Part shown: piece by piece, positions 1 to 6,263 of the stretch | Numbering within the stretch: position 1 is the stretch's first letter | How the letters are laid out: each line of letters starts with the position of its first letter | Assembly (NCBI GenBank): GCA_910585755.1 | Contig: CAJUFH010000059.1 | Span: 1 to 17,809, forward strand | Direction of reading: 5' to 3' | Length of the DNA stretch: 17,809 bases | Source of the DNA: an uncultured Muribaculaceae bacterium | GTDB taxonomy: Bacteria > Bacteroidota > Bacteroidia > Bacteroidales > Muribaculaceae | Program-made: the position numbers and the translations under genes | The notes under the pieces: generated by a model | Seen by the model: the letters and a program-made list of their open reading frames with translations, nothing else | What the model was told of the DNA's origin: nothing | Database searches by the model: none

Positions 1-543
1 ACACTCTAATCTCCCGATTTTAACATATGCACCGGAAATTCGGCTTGACCCGAAAAATGCTATATACAGCACAGTCAGACCGATTGCGGGAATGACAACC
101 CCTATATCCTTAACCTTAAACATACTGAATCCGGCGCCGGCTACAGACGGGTCGATATTGTAGAACAAGAAATAGCTCGTGACGGGGATAAAATCACGAA
201 AATAACGCCAATACCATATGTTTGCCAGAATAAATACTGCCGACAACCATACCGGGAAAAGCACGCTCCATCGCCAGCGGGGTGTTATAAAAAAGAACGG
301 AAGCATTACCAGGGCGGCGTTCGCAAGAGCCGGAAATGGCGACAAAGTACCGCGCAAGTGCAAGTACATCAACATCAACGGCCATGCGGTAGCCATCAGC
401 GATAAGAGGTATAACACTGCCGGATACCTCGCTTCAGAGCGGAGGAATCCTGTATTTCTGAATAAACCTGTCGCTACAGAATCCTTAGGCTCGACCTTAT
501 GGTCCGATGCTTTTGACGGGGGGGGTAATTTATTGATTTTCAT
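1..543 (-). CDS. LTA-synthase-like membrane sulfatase/phosphatase, N-terminal part (cut by window edge)
   Basis: The minus strand from the ATG at 541-543 is open to the window edge, giving 181 residues without a stop. The start reads MKINKLPPPSKASDHK. Hydrophobic segments are visible at about residues 41-61, 67-86, 88-103 and 144-161, with WYWRYFRDFIPVTSYFLFYN between the third and fourth. That order, and the aromatic-rich loop, match the membrane part of Bacteroidetes proteins of the alkaline phosphatase/LTA synthase superfamily, whose metal-dependent catalytic domain follows the helices. That domain lies outside this window, so the activity cannot be judged. In this family it is usually phosphoglycerol or phosphoethanolamine transfer, or sulfatase-like hydrolysis, at the cell envelope. 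The gene starts 42 bp after the G3E GTPase stop on the same strand, so co-transcription is likely. Base composition is lower in GC than the rest of the window. The family call rests on recognising the N-terminal pattern only. Confidence 0.7.
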   Translation of the reverse strand, partial: MKINKLPPPSKASDHKVEPKDSVATGLFRNTGFLRSEARYPAVLYLLSLMATAWPLMLMYLHLRGTLSPFPALANAALVMLPFFFITPRWRWSVLFPVWLSAVFILANIWYWRYFRDFIPVTSYFLFYNIDPSVAGAGFSMFKVKDIGVVIPAIGLTVLYIAFFGSSRISGAYVKIGRLEC

Positions 544-585
544 AATACTACACATTAAGTGCATTATGCGGTCTCACAAGCATTC

Positions 586-1821
586 TCACGCCAGGCAGGA
601 GTCGAGAGCGGACTCTATAGCCGCCCGGTCGAGATGGCGCCCTATGATGACGATTTTAATCATGCGGTCGCCATATTCGTCGTCCCAGTCGCGGCGGAGC
701 GTCGGGTCAATGGCCATCATCGCGTCAAGCTCCTCCTTGGGGGCCGTTGCGTACCACTGCCCCGCCTCGGTAATCGACTTCTGCGCGCCGGCGCTCTCGA
801 AAAGATAGCTCATGTCGCGGTAGGAGCTGAAATAGCATACCCCCTTCGAACGGATTATGTTAGCGGGCCACTGCGTCGCGGCAAAATGGTCGAACTTGTT
901 CAGGTCGAACGGGCGGCGGCGGTAGTAGACCATCGTCTCGATGCCGTACTCCTCGGTATGGCTGTGGCCGTGGTGGTGATGGTGGCCGCAGACAGGGCAG
1001 ACCTCGCCATCGTGGTCGTGATCATCGTCGTGGTCGTGATGGTGGTGGCAGTGATGGTGGTTATCATCATCGTCATCGTCGTGGTGGCCTTCGAGTTCGG
1101 CGACCCAGGTAGCGGAGGTGGCGACATCCTCGAAGTCGAAGCGGCCGGTGCCGACGAGCTTGTCGAGGTCGACCTTGGCATAGTCGCAGTCGATGATTTC
1201 CGCCTTGGGCTGCAGGGCGCGGATCACAGCGCGGATTTCAGCAGCCTCCGCCCGGGTAACCTCCGACACCTTGTTGAGCAGCACGATGTTGCAGAACTCG
1301 ATCTGTTCGATTACGAGTTTCTTCAGGTCCCCCTCCTCGACATTCTCCTCCTGGAGCGACGAGCCGCAGCCGAACTCGCTCTTCAGGCGCAGAGCGTCGA
1401 CCACCGTCACAATCGAGTCAAGCACGGGCACCGCGCCGCAAGCCGCCACTCCCGGCATCTGCCTCATCGAACAGATAGTGCGGGCGATGGGCGCCGGTTC
1501 GCAGATTCCGCTCGCCTCGATCACGATATAGTCGAAGCGGCGCGAGGACACCAGGTCGGCGACCTGCTTCACCAGGTCGCTCTGCAACGAGCAGCAGATG
1601 CAGCCGTTCTGCAGCGCCACCAGGTCCTGCGAGTCAGCCGTGCCCCCTACGACGCCCCCCTTCTGTATCAGGCGCGCGTCGATATTCACCTCCCCGATGT
1701 CGTTGACGATAACGGCGAAGCGATAGCCTTTCTCATTGTTCAGAATATGGTTGAGCAGCGTTGTCTTGCCGCTTCCGAGATACCCGGTGATCAGCAGCAC
1801 CGGCACTTCCGTAAGTTTCAT
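586..1821 (-). CDS. COG0523/G3E-family GTPase (CobW/ZNG-like metallochaperone) with long His/Asp-rich insertion
   Basis: 411 residues. Visible motifs in order are Walker A GYLGSGKTT (13-21), the family metal-site motif NGCICCSL (72-79), the switch motif IEASGICEP (101-109) and the guanine-specificity motif LLNKVSEV (181-188). A metal-binding stretch at about 246-288 runs as Asp and His repeats, followed by CPVCG and HHHHHGHSH. A CobW C-terminal domain follows from about 298 to the end. Proteins of this family use GTP hydrolysis to insert or traffic Zn, Co, Ni or Fe; the substrate metal cannot be read from sequence. The CxCC motif and His-rich linker favour zinc (inference). An LTA-synthase-like enzyme, itself expected to be metal-dependent, lies 42 bp downstream. 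No clear promoter or Zur box was recognised in the 47 bp between the tRNA terminator and the ATG. The long open frame on the opposite strand is a mirror of the CAC/GAC-rich codons. Confidence 0.93.
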   Translation of the reverse strand: MKLTEVPVLLITGYLGSGKTTLLNHILNNEKGYRFAVIVNDIGEVNIDARLIQKGGVVGGTADSQDLVALQNGCICCSLQSDLVKQVADLVSSRRFDYIVIEASGICEPAPIARTICSMRQMPGVAACGAVPVLDSIVTVVDALRLKSEFGCGSSLQEENVEEGDLKKLVIEQIEFCNIVLLNKVSEVTRAEAAEIRAVIRALQPKAEIIDCDYAKVDLDKLVGTGRFDFEDVATSATWVAELEGHHDDDDDDNHHHCHHHHDHDDDHDHDGEVCPVCGHHHHHGHSHTEEYGIETMVYYRRRPFDLNKFDHFAATQWPANIIRSKGVCYFSSYRDMSYLFESAGAQKSITEAGQWYATAPKEELDAMMAIDPTLRRDWDDEYGDRMIKIVIIGRHLDRAAIESALDSCLA

Positions 1822-1868
1822 ATTTCAGGTTCCGTAAGAGATTGTCTAAAAATCTATCGGTATGTGAC

Positions 1869-1915
1869 AAAAAAGAATGAGTAACGCAATCCTAAGACTG
1901 ACAGTTACTCATTCT
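1869..1915 (-). terminator. Intrinsic terminator after tRNA-Asp
   Basis: AGAATGAGTAAC (1874-1885) and GTTACTCATTCT (1904-1915) form a perfect 12-bp stem with an 18-nt loop. On the minus strand the stem is followed directly by a run of T (complement of A at 1869-1874, the last A also pairing). It lies 14 nt beyond the 3' end of tRNA-Asp and before the G3E GTPase gene, so it should end the tRNA transcript and separate it from that gene. Confidence 0.85.
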
Positions 1916-1928
1916 CCTCTCTCTCCTG

Positions 1929-2002
1929 CGGTGCGGACGAGACTCGAACTCGCGACCCCCGGCGTGACAGGCCGGTATTCTAACCGACTGAACTACCGCA
2001 CC
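1929..2002 (-). tRNA. tRNA-Asp (anticodon GTC)
   Basis: The reverse complement folds as a standard cloverleaf. Acceptor arms GGTGCGG/CCGCACC pair fully and are followed by discriminator G. The D-arm begins GTTC, the anticodon arm is CCGGC-CTGTCAC-GCCGG with GTC in the loop, and the T-arm contains TTCGAGT. The length is 74 nt including the discriminator. CCA is not encoded, as is common in Bacteroidetes. The gene has its own promoter-like element upstream and an intrinsic terminator downstream, so it appears monocistronic. Confidence 0.97.
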
Positions 2003-2091
2003 AAAAGAAGTGTTTCAAAAAACCTTGTCATCGGCTTTCCGGCAACCGACCCTCATTCTCGCTTGACTGAGTTCCTTGTCGTTTGCGAGTG

Positions 2092-2122
2092 CAAAGTTAC
2101 GACACTTTTCCGAACCGCGCAA
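2092..2122 (-). promoter_or_regulatory. Bacteroidetes-type promoter for tRNA-Asp
   Basis: Read on the minus strand, TAACTTTG (2099-2092) matches the -7 consensus TAnnTTTG. A TTG (2122-2120) stands 20 bp upstream as a -33 element. The predicted start lies about 80 nt before the mature tRNA 5' end, leaving a leader to be processed off. Confidence 0.65.
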
Positions 2123-2250
2123 GTTTTTCCGCCAAAATTTTCAAAAAAATCTTCCAAACGCCGTTTCCGGGCCTCCAGACCCCTTTCCTCGCCCCCGCCA
2201 TCCGGCCCCTATTCGACGCGCGAACCACTTCCCCGCCTCACACCCGCCGC

Positions 2251-2285
2251 ATCCTCGGAGGCGCCAGTGGATGCGCTCCGAGGAT
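2251..2285. repeat. Palindrome with perfect 10-bp arms
   Basis: ATCCTCGGAG (2251-2260) and CTCCGAGGAT (2276-2285) are exact inverted repeats around a 15-nt loop. No T-run follows on either side, so it is not a simple terminator. It lies 25 bp from the REP-like pair and may belong to the same composite repeat. Confidence 0.6.
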
Positions 2286-2310
2286 ATCGCAGAACGGAAT
2301 CTGTGGAGGG

Positions 2311-2395
2311 GATGCGGCGTGCCGCATCAAAATTGCCATGAAGGCATGCCAACTGAATGGGGGGGGCGAACAAGCCTGACGCGGCACGCCGCGTC
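2311..2395. repeat. REPIN-like pair of inverted REP palindromes
   Basis: Two short palindromes of the same family face each other. The first is GATGCGGC-GT-GCCGCATC (2311-2328), the second GACGCGGC-AC-GCCGCGTC (2378-2395). The reverse complement of the second, with its flank, reads TGTAGGGACGCGGCGTGCCG and aligns with TGTGGAGGGGATGCGGCGTG at the first, so the outer flanks also correspond. Two inverted REPs around a spacer of about 49 bp is the layout of REPINs or BIMEs, which are moved by RAYT transposases elsewhere. No RAYT gene is in this window. Confidence 0.6.
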
Positions 2396-2422
2396 CCTAC
2401 AAAGGCGGAGGACGAAGGGCGG

Positions 2423-2458
2423 TTTTTCGGGGAGATTCGCGAAAAATTAGTAACTTTG
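2423..2458 (+). promoter_or_regulatory. Promoter of menA operon with inverted repeat
   Basis: TAACTTTG (2451-2458) is a good -7 element. The -33 region is weak (TTCG at 2426-2429, spacing 21). TTTTTCG (2423-2429) and CGAAAAA (2440-2446) form a 7-bp inverted repeat just upstream of the -7 box that could be an operator. The expected start near 2465 gives a leader of about 47 nt to the menA ATG and excludes the in-frame TTG at 2476 as a useful start. Confidence 0.55.
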
Positions 2459-2511
2459 TGAGTTAGAATCAGAGATTGGAATCAAACTCAGGAATTAGAG
2501 GAACAAGAGAG

Positions 2512-3393
2512 ATGCCGGTGAATAAGATTAAATGCTGGGTGGAGGCGGCCAGGCCGCGGACGCTGCCGGTGTCGGTGGCCGGGGTGGCCGCGGGGCTCGG
2601 TATGACGCTTGCCGCGGGAGCCGGACTGAAAGCGGCCCCGGCACTGCTGTGCGCCCTGTTCGCCCTGCTGGCGCAAATCGCGTCGAATTTCGCCAACGAG
2701 TATTTCGACTTCAAGGCGGGCATCGACCGCCCGGGACGCGTCGGCCCCCGTCGCGGGGTCACGGAGGGTGACATCACCCCTACCGCGATGCGCGACGCGC
2801 TGTCAGGTACGCTGCTGGCGGCCGCGGCGGTCGGGTGCTCCCTTATTTATTGGGGAGGATGGTGGCTTTTGGGCGCCGGGGTCGTGATCATGCTCGCGGC
2901 GCTGGCCTACTCCGCGGGGCCATACCCGCTGTCGCGCCACGGCCTTGGAGAGGTCGCCGTCGAGGTTTTCTTCGGAATCGTGCCTGTCGGCCTCACATAT
3001 TATATACAGACCGGGGGCTACTCGCTGTCGGTTTTCGTGATGAGCCTGGCAATCGGGCTTCTCTCGGCCAACATTCTGGCGGTCAACAACTACCGCGACA
3101 TCGACGACGACCGCGCCGCAGGGAAGGTCACCGAGGCCACGAAAATCGGCCCGGCGGCGACCCGCTCGCTCTACCTCGCCCGCGCCGCGGCCGGGGTTGT
3201 GATGACGCTCGCGCTGTGGTGGCGGCTGGGACCCTGGACGCTCGTGTTCCCGGCGCTGACGCTTTGCGCCGCGACAGCGTTGTGGCGCTACCTGGGGACC
3301 CACAACGGAGCCGCGCTCAATCCGGCCCTGGGTAAAACCGCCCTTTTACTCCTCTTCTTCGCGGCCTCGTTCGCCCTGTGCGCAGCTATCTGA
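2512..3393 (+). CDS. menA: 1,4-dihydroxy-2-naphthoate polyprenyltransferase (menaquinone synthesis)
   Basis: 293 residues from the ATG preceded by an AG-rich leader; an in-frame TTG at 2476 lies too near the promoter. This UbiA-superfamily membrane enzyme attaches the polyprenyl chain to DHNA, giving demethylmenaquinone. The first Asp-rich site is NEYFDFKAGID (62-72), followed by RVGPRRGVT. The second is NNYRDIDDDRAAGK (192-205). These bind Mg and the prenyl diphosphate. The N-terminal motif EAARPRTLPVS (11-21) is typical of MenA rather than UbiA. About eight or nine hydrophobic segments cover the rest, and the length is normal. It is the first gene of a plus-strand series running into recF 63 bp later. 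Its stop codon coincides with the first bases of a dispersed repeat (3391-3422). Confidence 0.93.
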   Translation: MPVNKIKCWVEAARPRTLPVSVAGVAAGLGMTLAAGAGLKAAPALLCALFALLAQIASNFANEYFDFKAGIDRPGRVGPRRGVTEGDITPTAMRDALSGTLLAAAAVGCSLIYWGGWWLLGAGVVIMLAALAYSAGPYPLSRHGLGEVAVEVFFGIVPVGLTYYIQTGGYSLSVFVMSLAIGLLSANILAVNNYRDIDDDRAAGKVTEATKIGPAATRSLYLARAAAGVVMTLALWWRLGPWTLVFPALTLCAATALWRYLGTHNGAALNPALGKTALLLLFFAASFALCAAI

Positions 3394-3422
3394 CAGCGCC
3401 CTCCCATCCGGGGACGAACAGA
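3391..3422 (+). repeat. Dispersed 32-bp repeat, copy 1
   Basis: Matches 6108-6139 at 28 of 32 positions without gaps. The core CCCTCCCATCCGGG is identical in both. This copy begins with the TGA stop of menA and fills half of the menA-recF gap. Function unknown. Confidence 0.6.
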
Positions 3423-3456
3423 AACGATAAGATACTAATAATAAACGAGTTTAGAG

Positions 3457-4557
3457 ATGCAGATCAAGAGCCTCGCGGCGACGAATTTCAAGAACATAGC
3501 CGACGCCCGGCTGGAGTTCTCCTCGAAAGCGAACTGCTTCCTGGGGGACAACGGCATGGGGAAAAGCAACCTGCTCGACGCGGTCTACTACCTGAGCTTC
3601 TGCAAGAGCTTCTCGGGGCTGCCGGACAACGCCGTCGTGAAGCTCGGCGAGGAGTTCATGACCCTGCGGGGCACATACCTTCGCCGCGGGACCGACGAGG
3701 AGGTGACGGTCGGGCTGCAGCCCGGGCGGCGCAAGTCGGTGCGCCGGGGAGGGAAGGAATATGACCGCCTCTCGTCGCATATCGGCGTGTTCCCGCTGGT
3801 GATGGTCTCCCCCTCCGACCAGGAGCTTGTCGGGGGCTCGGGAGAGGAGCGCCGGCGCTTCATGGACCAGGTAATCTCGCAGGCCGACGCGCTCTACCTC
3901 GACCACCTCATCCGCTACGAACGGGCCCTCACGCAGCGCAACAAGATGCTCCGCGACCATGTCGTAGACCACCACCTCTACGAGGCAGTCGAACTGACGC
4001 TCGCCCGGTCGGCCTCCTACATAACCCGCGCCCGGCTCCGGTGGGTCGGGGAGCTGACGGAAATCTTCCGCCCCATCTACGCCTCGATCGCCGCCGACGG
4101 GGAGGTTCCGGCCCTCGAGCTGAAAGGGCATCTCGCGGCCGACCCCGAGGGGCTCTCGGAACAGCTCGACCAGTGCCGCCGCCACGACGAAATCGTCGGA
4201 CACACGTCCGTCGGGCCTCACCGCGACGACATCGCACTGTGGCTCAACCAACTGCCTGTGCGCCGCGCCGCGTCGCAGGGGCAGTGCAAGAGCTACACCG
4301 TCGCTTTGCGCCTGGCGCAGTGGACCTTCCTGGAGCGCGTCGCGGGATTCAAGCCGCTGCTGCTGCTCGACGACATCTTTGACAAGCTCGACGCCCGACG
4401 CGTAGAGCGGCTGATGGAGATGGTCTCCGGCGACCGCTTCGGCCAGATATTCATCACCGACACCAACCGCGGCCACCTTGACGCGATCATGGAACGCGCC
4501 GGGGGCGACCACCGCTCCTGGCTGGTCGAAAACGGCGCCTTCACCCCCAATCGCTAA
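3457..4557 (+). CDS. recF: DNA replication/repair protein RecF
   Basis: 366 residues, normal for RecF. This SMC-like ATPase loads RecA at gapped DNA with RecO and RecR. Visible motifs are Walker A GDNGMGKSN (30-38), the ABC signature SQGQCKSYTVALRLAQ (from about 273), Walker B LLLLDDIFDKLD (from about 301) and the D-loop/switch segment QIFITDTNRGHLD. The DNA-binding arm motif SVGPHRDD precedes the signature. The start is the ATG giving MQIKSLAATNFKNI, the standard RecF N-terminus. It lies 63 bp after menA and 4 bp before the DUF721 gene. The recF-DUF721 order is common in Bacteroidetes. Unlike in many bacteria it is not next to dnaA, dnaN or gyrB here. Confidence 0.97.
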   Translation: MQIKSLAATNFKNIADARLEFSSKANCFLGDNGMGKSNLLDAVYYLSFCKSFSGLPDNAVVKLGEEFMTLRGTYLRRGTDEEVTVGLQPGRRKSVRRGGKEYDRLSSHIGVFPLVMVSPSDQELVGGSGEERRRFMDQVISQADALYLDHLIRYERALTQRNKMLRDHVVDHHLYEAVELTLARSASYITRARLRWVGELTEIFRPIYASIAADGEVPALELKGHLAADPEGLSEQLDQCRRHDEIVGHTSVGPHRDDIALWLNQLPVRRAASQGQCKSYTVALRLAQWTFLERVAGFKPLLLLDDIFDKLDARRVERLMEMVSGDRFGQIFITDTNRGHLDAIMERAGGDHRSWLVENGAFTPNR

Positions 4558-4561
4558 GCCG

Positions 4562-4852
4562 ATGAAGAGAACCGAACCGCAGACTGTGCGCCAGATTATC
4601 GACGCCGTATTCGACCGCGCGGCGATTTCGGGGCGCTACCTTGAAGAGCGCGCCTCTCGCCTGTGGCCCGACATCGTCGGGCAGGGCATCAACCGGCAGA
4701 CCACGCGGCGCTATGTCCGCGAGGGCGTCCTCCACGTCTACCTCTCCTCCGCCCCTCTGAAACAGGAACTCGGCTTCCAGCGCGGCGCGATCCGCGACGC
4801 CATCAACGAGGCCCTGGGCCAGGAGGTACTGAAAGACATCGCAATCCACTGA
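4562..4852 (+). CDS. DUF721 family protein (DciA-like)
   Basis: 96 residues from the ATG 4 bp after the recF stop. The sequence pattern, TVRQIIDAVFDRAAISGRY at the start then LWPDIVGQGINRQT and VYLSSAPLKQELGFQR, is that of DUF721. That family includes DciA, a partner of the replicative helicase DnaB in bacteria that lack DnaC or DnaI. Whether these short Bacteroidetes members do the same job is inferred, not shown. No catalytic residues are expected. Coupling to recF suggests both are translated from one message. An open frame extends upstream inside recF but has no family similarity. Confidence 0.85.
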   Translation: MKRTEPQTVRQIIDAVFDRAAISGRYLEERASRLWPDIVGQGINRQTTRRYVREGVLHVYLSSAPLKQELGFQRGAIRDAINEALGQEVLKDIAIH

Positions 4853-4872
4853 ACAAAGAGAACCAACAGCAA

Positions 4873-5310
4873 ATGAGAGTACCCGAACCGATCGCGCCGT
4901 TCCACCACCGCCTGACGGCGCAGACCCGCTTCAACGATTTCGACATGTTCGGCCACCTGAACAACGGGGCCTACCTCCAGCTCCTCGACCTGGGGAAGGT
5001 GAAATATTTCGAGGCCGTCAACGGCAAGCCTGTCGACTGGCACAAGGTAACGGTCGTGGTCGTCAACATCAACTGCTCCTTCTACTCCCCGGCCTACTTC
5101 GACGAGCCGCTGGAGGTGCTTACCGCCTGCGTCAAAATCTCGGAACACAGCTTCGTGCTCGAGCAGCGGGTCGTCAACCCCGAGAGCGGCGACACGAAAT
5201 GCGTCGGGCAGACCGTCATGGCCGGATTCGACCCCGCGACAGCCACCGGGGCGCCGATTCCCCGCAAGTGGGCCGAGAGCCTTAAAGATTTTGAGAATTG
5301 GGAGGAATAA
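4873..5310 (+). CDS. Acyl-CoA thioesterase, hot-dog fold (4HBT/YbgC-like)
   Basis: 145 residues from the ATG at 4873, 20 bp after the DUF721 stop. The block TRFNDFDMFGHLNNGAYLQ (18-36) is the 4HBT signature, with the catalytic Asp before GHLNN. It is followed by the long helix LLDLGKVKYFE and the strand TVVVVNINCSFYSPAYFDEP. The family hydrolyses short- to medium-chain or aromatic acyl-CoA thioesters in the cytoplasm. In menaquinone synthesis a hot-dog DHNA-CoA thioesterase is needed, and menA starts this gene series, so such a role is conceivable but only inferred. The length is typical. Confidence 0.88.
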   Translation: MRVPEPIAPFHHRLTAQTRFNDFDMFGHLNNGAYLQLLDLGKVKYFEAVNGKPVDWHKVTVVVVNINCSFYSPAYFDEPLEVLTACVKISEHSFVLEQRVVNPESGDTKCVGQTVMAGFDPATATGAPIPRKWAESLKDFENWEE

Positions 5311-5320
5311 GCTAACTTCG
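5289..5320 (+). promoter_or_regulatory. Promoter of the A5P isomerase gene
   Basis: TTTTG (ending at 5293) and TAACTTCG (5313-5320) are separated by exactly 19 bp, close to the Bacteroidetes consensus apart from C for T in the -7 box. The -33 part lies inside the last codons of the thioesterase gene. The predicted start is at about 5327. Confidence 0.6.
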
Positions 5321-5326
5321 CGATAA

Positions 5327-5371
5327 CCGCGCCGGGGCGATCTGCCGCAACCCCTTATCCCCGCGGCGCGG
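5327..5371 (+). other. Hairpin in the leader of the A5P isomerase gene
   Basis: CCGCGCCGGGG (5327-5337) pairs with CCCCGCGGCGCGG (5359-5371), leaving a 2-nt bulge and a 21-nt loop. It begins at about the predicted transcription start and ends 11 nt before the ATG. No T-run follows, so it is more likely an mRNA 5' structure than a terminator. Confidence 0.5.
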
Positions 5372-5382
5372 GAATATGTTTC

Positions 5383-5991
5383 ATGGATATACAAGAATCA
5401 ATGCGTGAGATTCTCCGCGCGGAGAGCGACGCGATACTTAACATTCCCGTGACGGACGACTACCGCAAGGCTGTTGAGCTGATTATCAACCATGTCAAGG
5501 TACGCCGCGGAAAACTCGTCACCTCCGGGATGGGGAAAGCGGGCCAGATCGCGATGAACATCGCTACCACCTTCTGCTCCACCGGCATCCCGGCTGTCAA
5601 CCTGCACCCCGCGGAGGCGCAGCACGGCGACTTGGGCATCCTCCAGCCCGACGACGTCATGCTCCTGATTTCCAACTCCGGGAAGACCCGCGAGATTTTG
5701 GAGCTTGTCGAGCTTGCGCGCCGCCTCTACCCGCAGCTTCCCGTAATCGTGATCACGGGGAACGCCGACAGCCCGCTTGCCCTCCTGGCCGATGCCACCC
5801 TCTTCACCGGGGGCGCGCCGGAAGTCTGCCCCCTGGGGCTGACGCCGACGACCTCCACGACGATGATGACCGTCATCGGGGACGTGCTGGTAGTCAACGT
5901 CATGCGGCTCACCGGCTTCACCGCAGAGGAATACGCCCTGCGCCACCACGGCGGCTACTTAGGACACGCCGCCCGCGGCTTCGCAAAATAA
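5383..5991 (+). CDS. kdsD: Single-domain D-arabinose-5-phosphate isomerase (SIS domain, KdsD/KpsF-like)
   Basis: 202 residues. The enzyme interconverts ribulose-5-P and arabinose-5-P, the first step to Kdo of LPS. The SIS domain carries SGMGKAGQ (48-55, with Lys52), LHPAEAQHGDLG (74-85), SNSGKTREI (97-105, with Glu104), EVCPLGLTPTTSTT (147-160, with Glu147) and RHHGGYLGHAARG (187-199). Lys52, Glu104, Glu147 and His188 fit the positions of the catalytic residues of E. coli KdsD. The two CBS domains of that 328-residue protein are missing. Single-domain A5P isomerases have been described in Bacteroides fragilis, so the short length looks natural and not truncated. It has its own promoter and leader hairpin. 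6-phospho-3-hexuloisomerase is a less likely alternative. Confidence 0.88.
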   Translation: MDIQESMREILRAESDAILNIPVTDDYRKAVELIINHVKVRRGKLVTSGMGKAGQIAMNIATTFCSTGIPAVNLHPAEAQHGDLGILQPDDVMLLISNSGKTREILELVELARRLYPQLPVIVITGNADSPLALLADATLFTGGAPEVCPLGLTPTTSTTMMTVIGDVLVVNVMRLTGFTAEEYALRHHGGYLGHAARGFAK

Positions 5992-6107
5992 AGAGGGCGC
6001 GTCATAACGGCCCATCTGGGTCGTCGCTTGAAGGATTCGGCCTCGGTCACAATCTCCAGATTGCTCCCATCGGCCTCACCTCCAAGCTCCTACCATCTGG
6101 ACCATTC

Positions 6108-6139
6108 TGACAGCACCCTCCCATCCGGGTACAAATAGA
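6108..6139 (+). repeat. Dispersed 32-bp repeat, copy 2
   Basis: Same sequence as 3391-3422 with four substitutions and no gaps. It lies in the 272-bp non-coding gap before ribH, in a C-rich stretch with several CCCATC/CCATC words. Confidence 0.6.
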
Positions 6140-6221
6140 GAGCGTATCAGAATTTGAGCCGACCCAACAAAAGCCTTCGGGAGGAAGCCCCGGAATCTCC
6201 TTCACCTTTCACCCTAAACCG

Positions 6222-6239
6222 TGGCGAGGCGTAAGCCGA
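6222..6239 (+). repeat. Dispersed 18-bp repeat (GGCGTAAGCC core), copy 1
   Basis: TGGCGAGGCGTAAGCCGA occurs here and identically at 17485-17502. The core GGC-GTAA-GCC can form a tiny hairpin. This copy sits 24 bp upstream of the ribH ATG. Confidence 0.55.
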
Positions 6240-6263
6240 ACCTAAACCTTTTCACTCAGAACA

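Larger units (their letters stand above)
2003..2511. other. Non-coding spacer between tRNA-Asp and menA
   Basis: About 510 bp with no convincing gene; the short open frames here have no recognisable domains and overlap each other in several frames. The spacer holds the tRNA promoter on the left, a 10-bp-stem hairpin at 2251-2285, a pair of inverted REP-like palindromes at 2311-2395, and the menA promoter at the right edge. Composition shifts from AT-rich near 2100-2160 to GC-rich from about 2170. Confidence 0.7.

Noticed and set aside
1849..1873. Promoter for the G3E GTPase gene (TTTTTTG and TAGATTTT on the minus strand)
   Set aside because: The spacing is about 11 bp, too short, and the T-run is better explained as the tail of the tRNA-Asp terminator.
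559..1884. 441-residue open frame on the plus strand opposite the G3E GTPase gene, rich in Val
   Set aside because: It is the mirror of the His/Asp codon runs of the real gene. The GTPase has all family motifs, while this frame has none.
2076..2450. Small open frames in the tRNA-menA spacer
   Set aside because: Three frames overlap the same palindromic DNA with no domain and no promoter-start arrangement; most likely non-coding.
3451..4512. 353-residue open frame opposite recF
   Set aside because: Antisense shadow; recF carries Walker A, signature and Walker B motifs.
5992..6263. FMN riboswitch before ribH
   Set aside because: The conserved RFN-element helices and motifs were not recognised; the gap is made of dispersed repeats.
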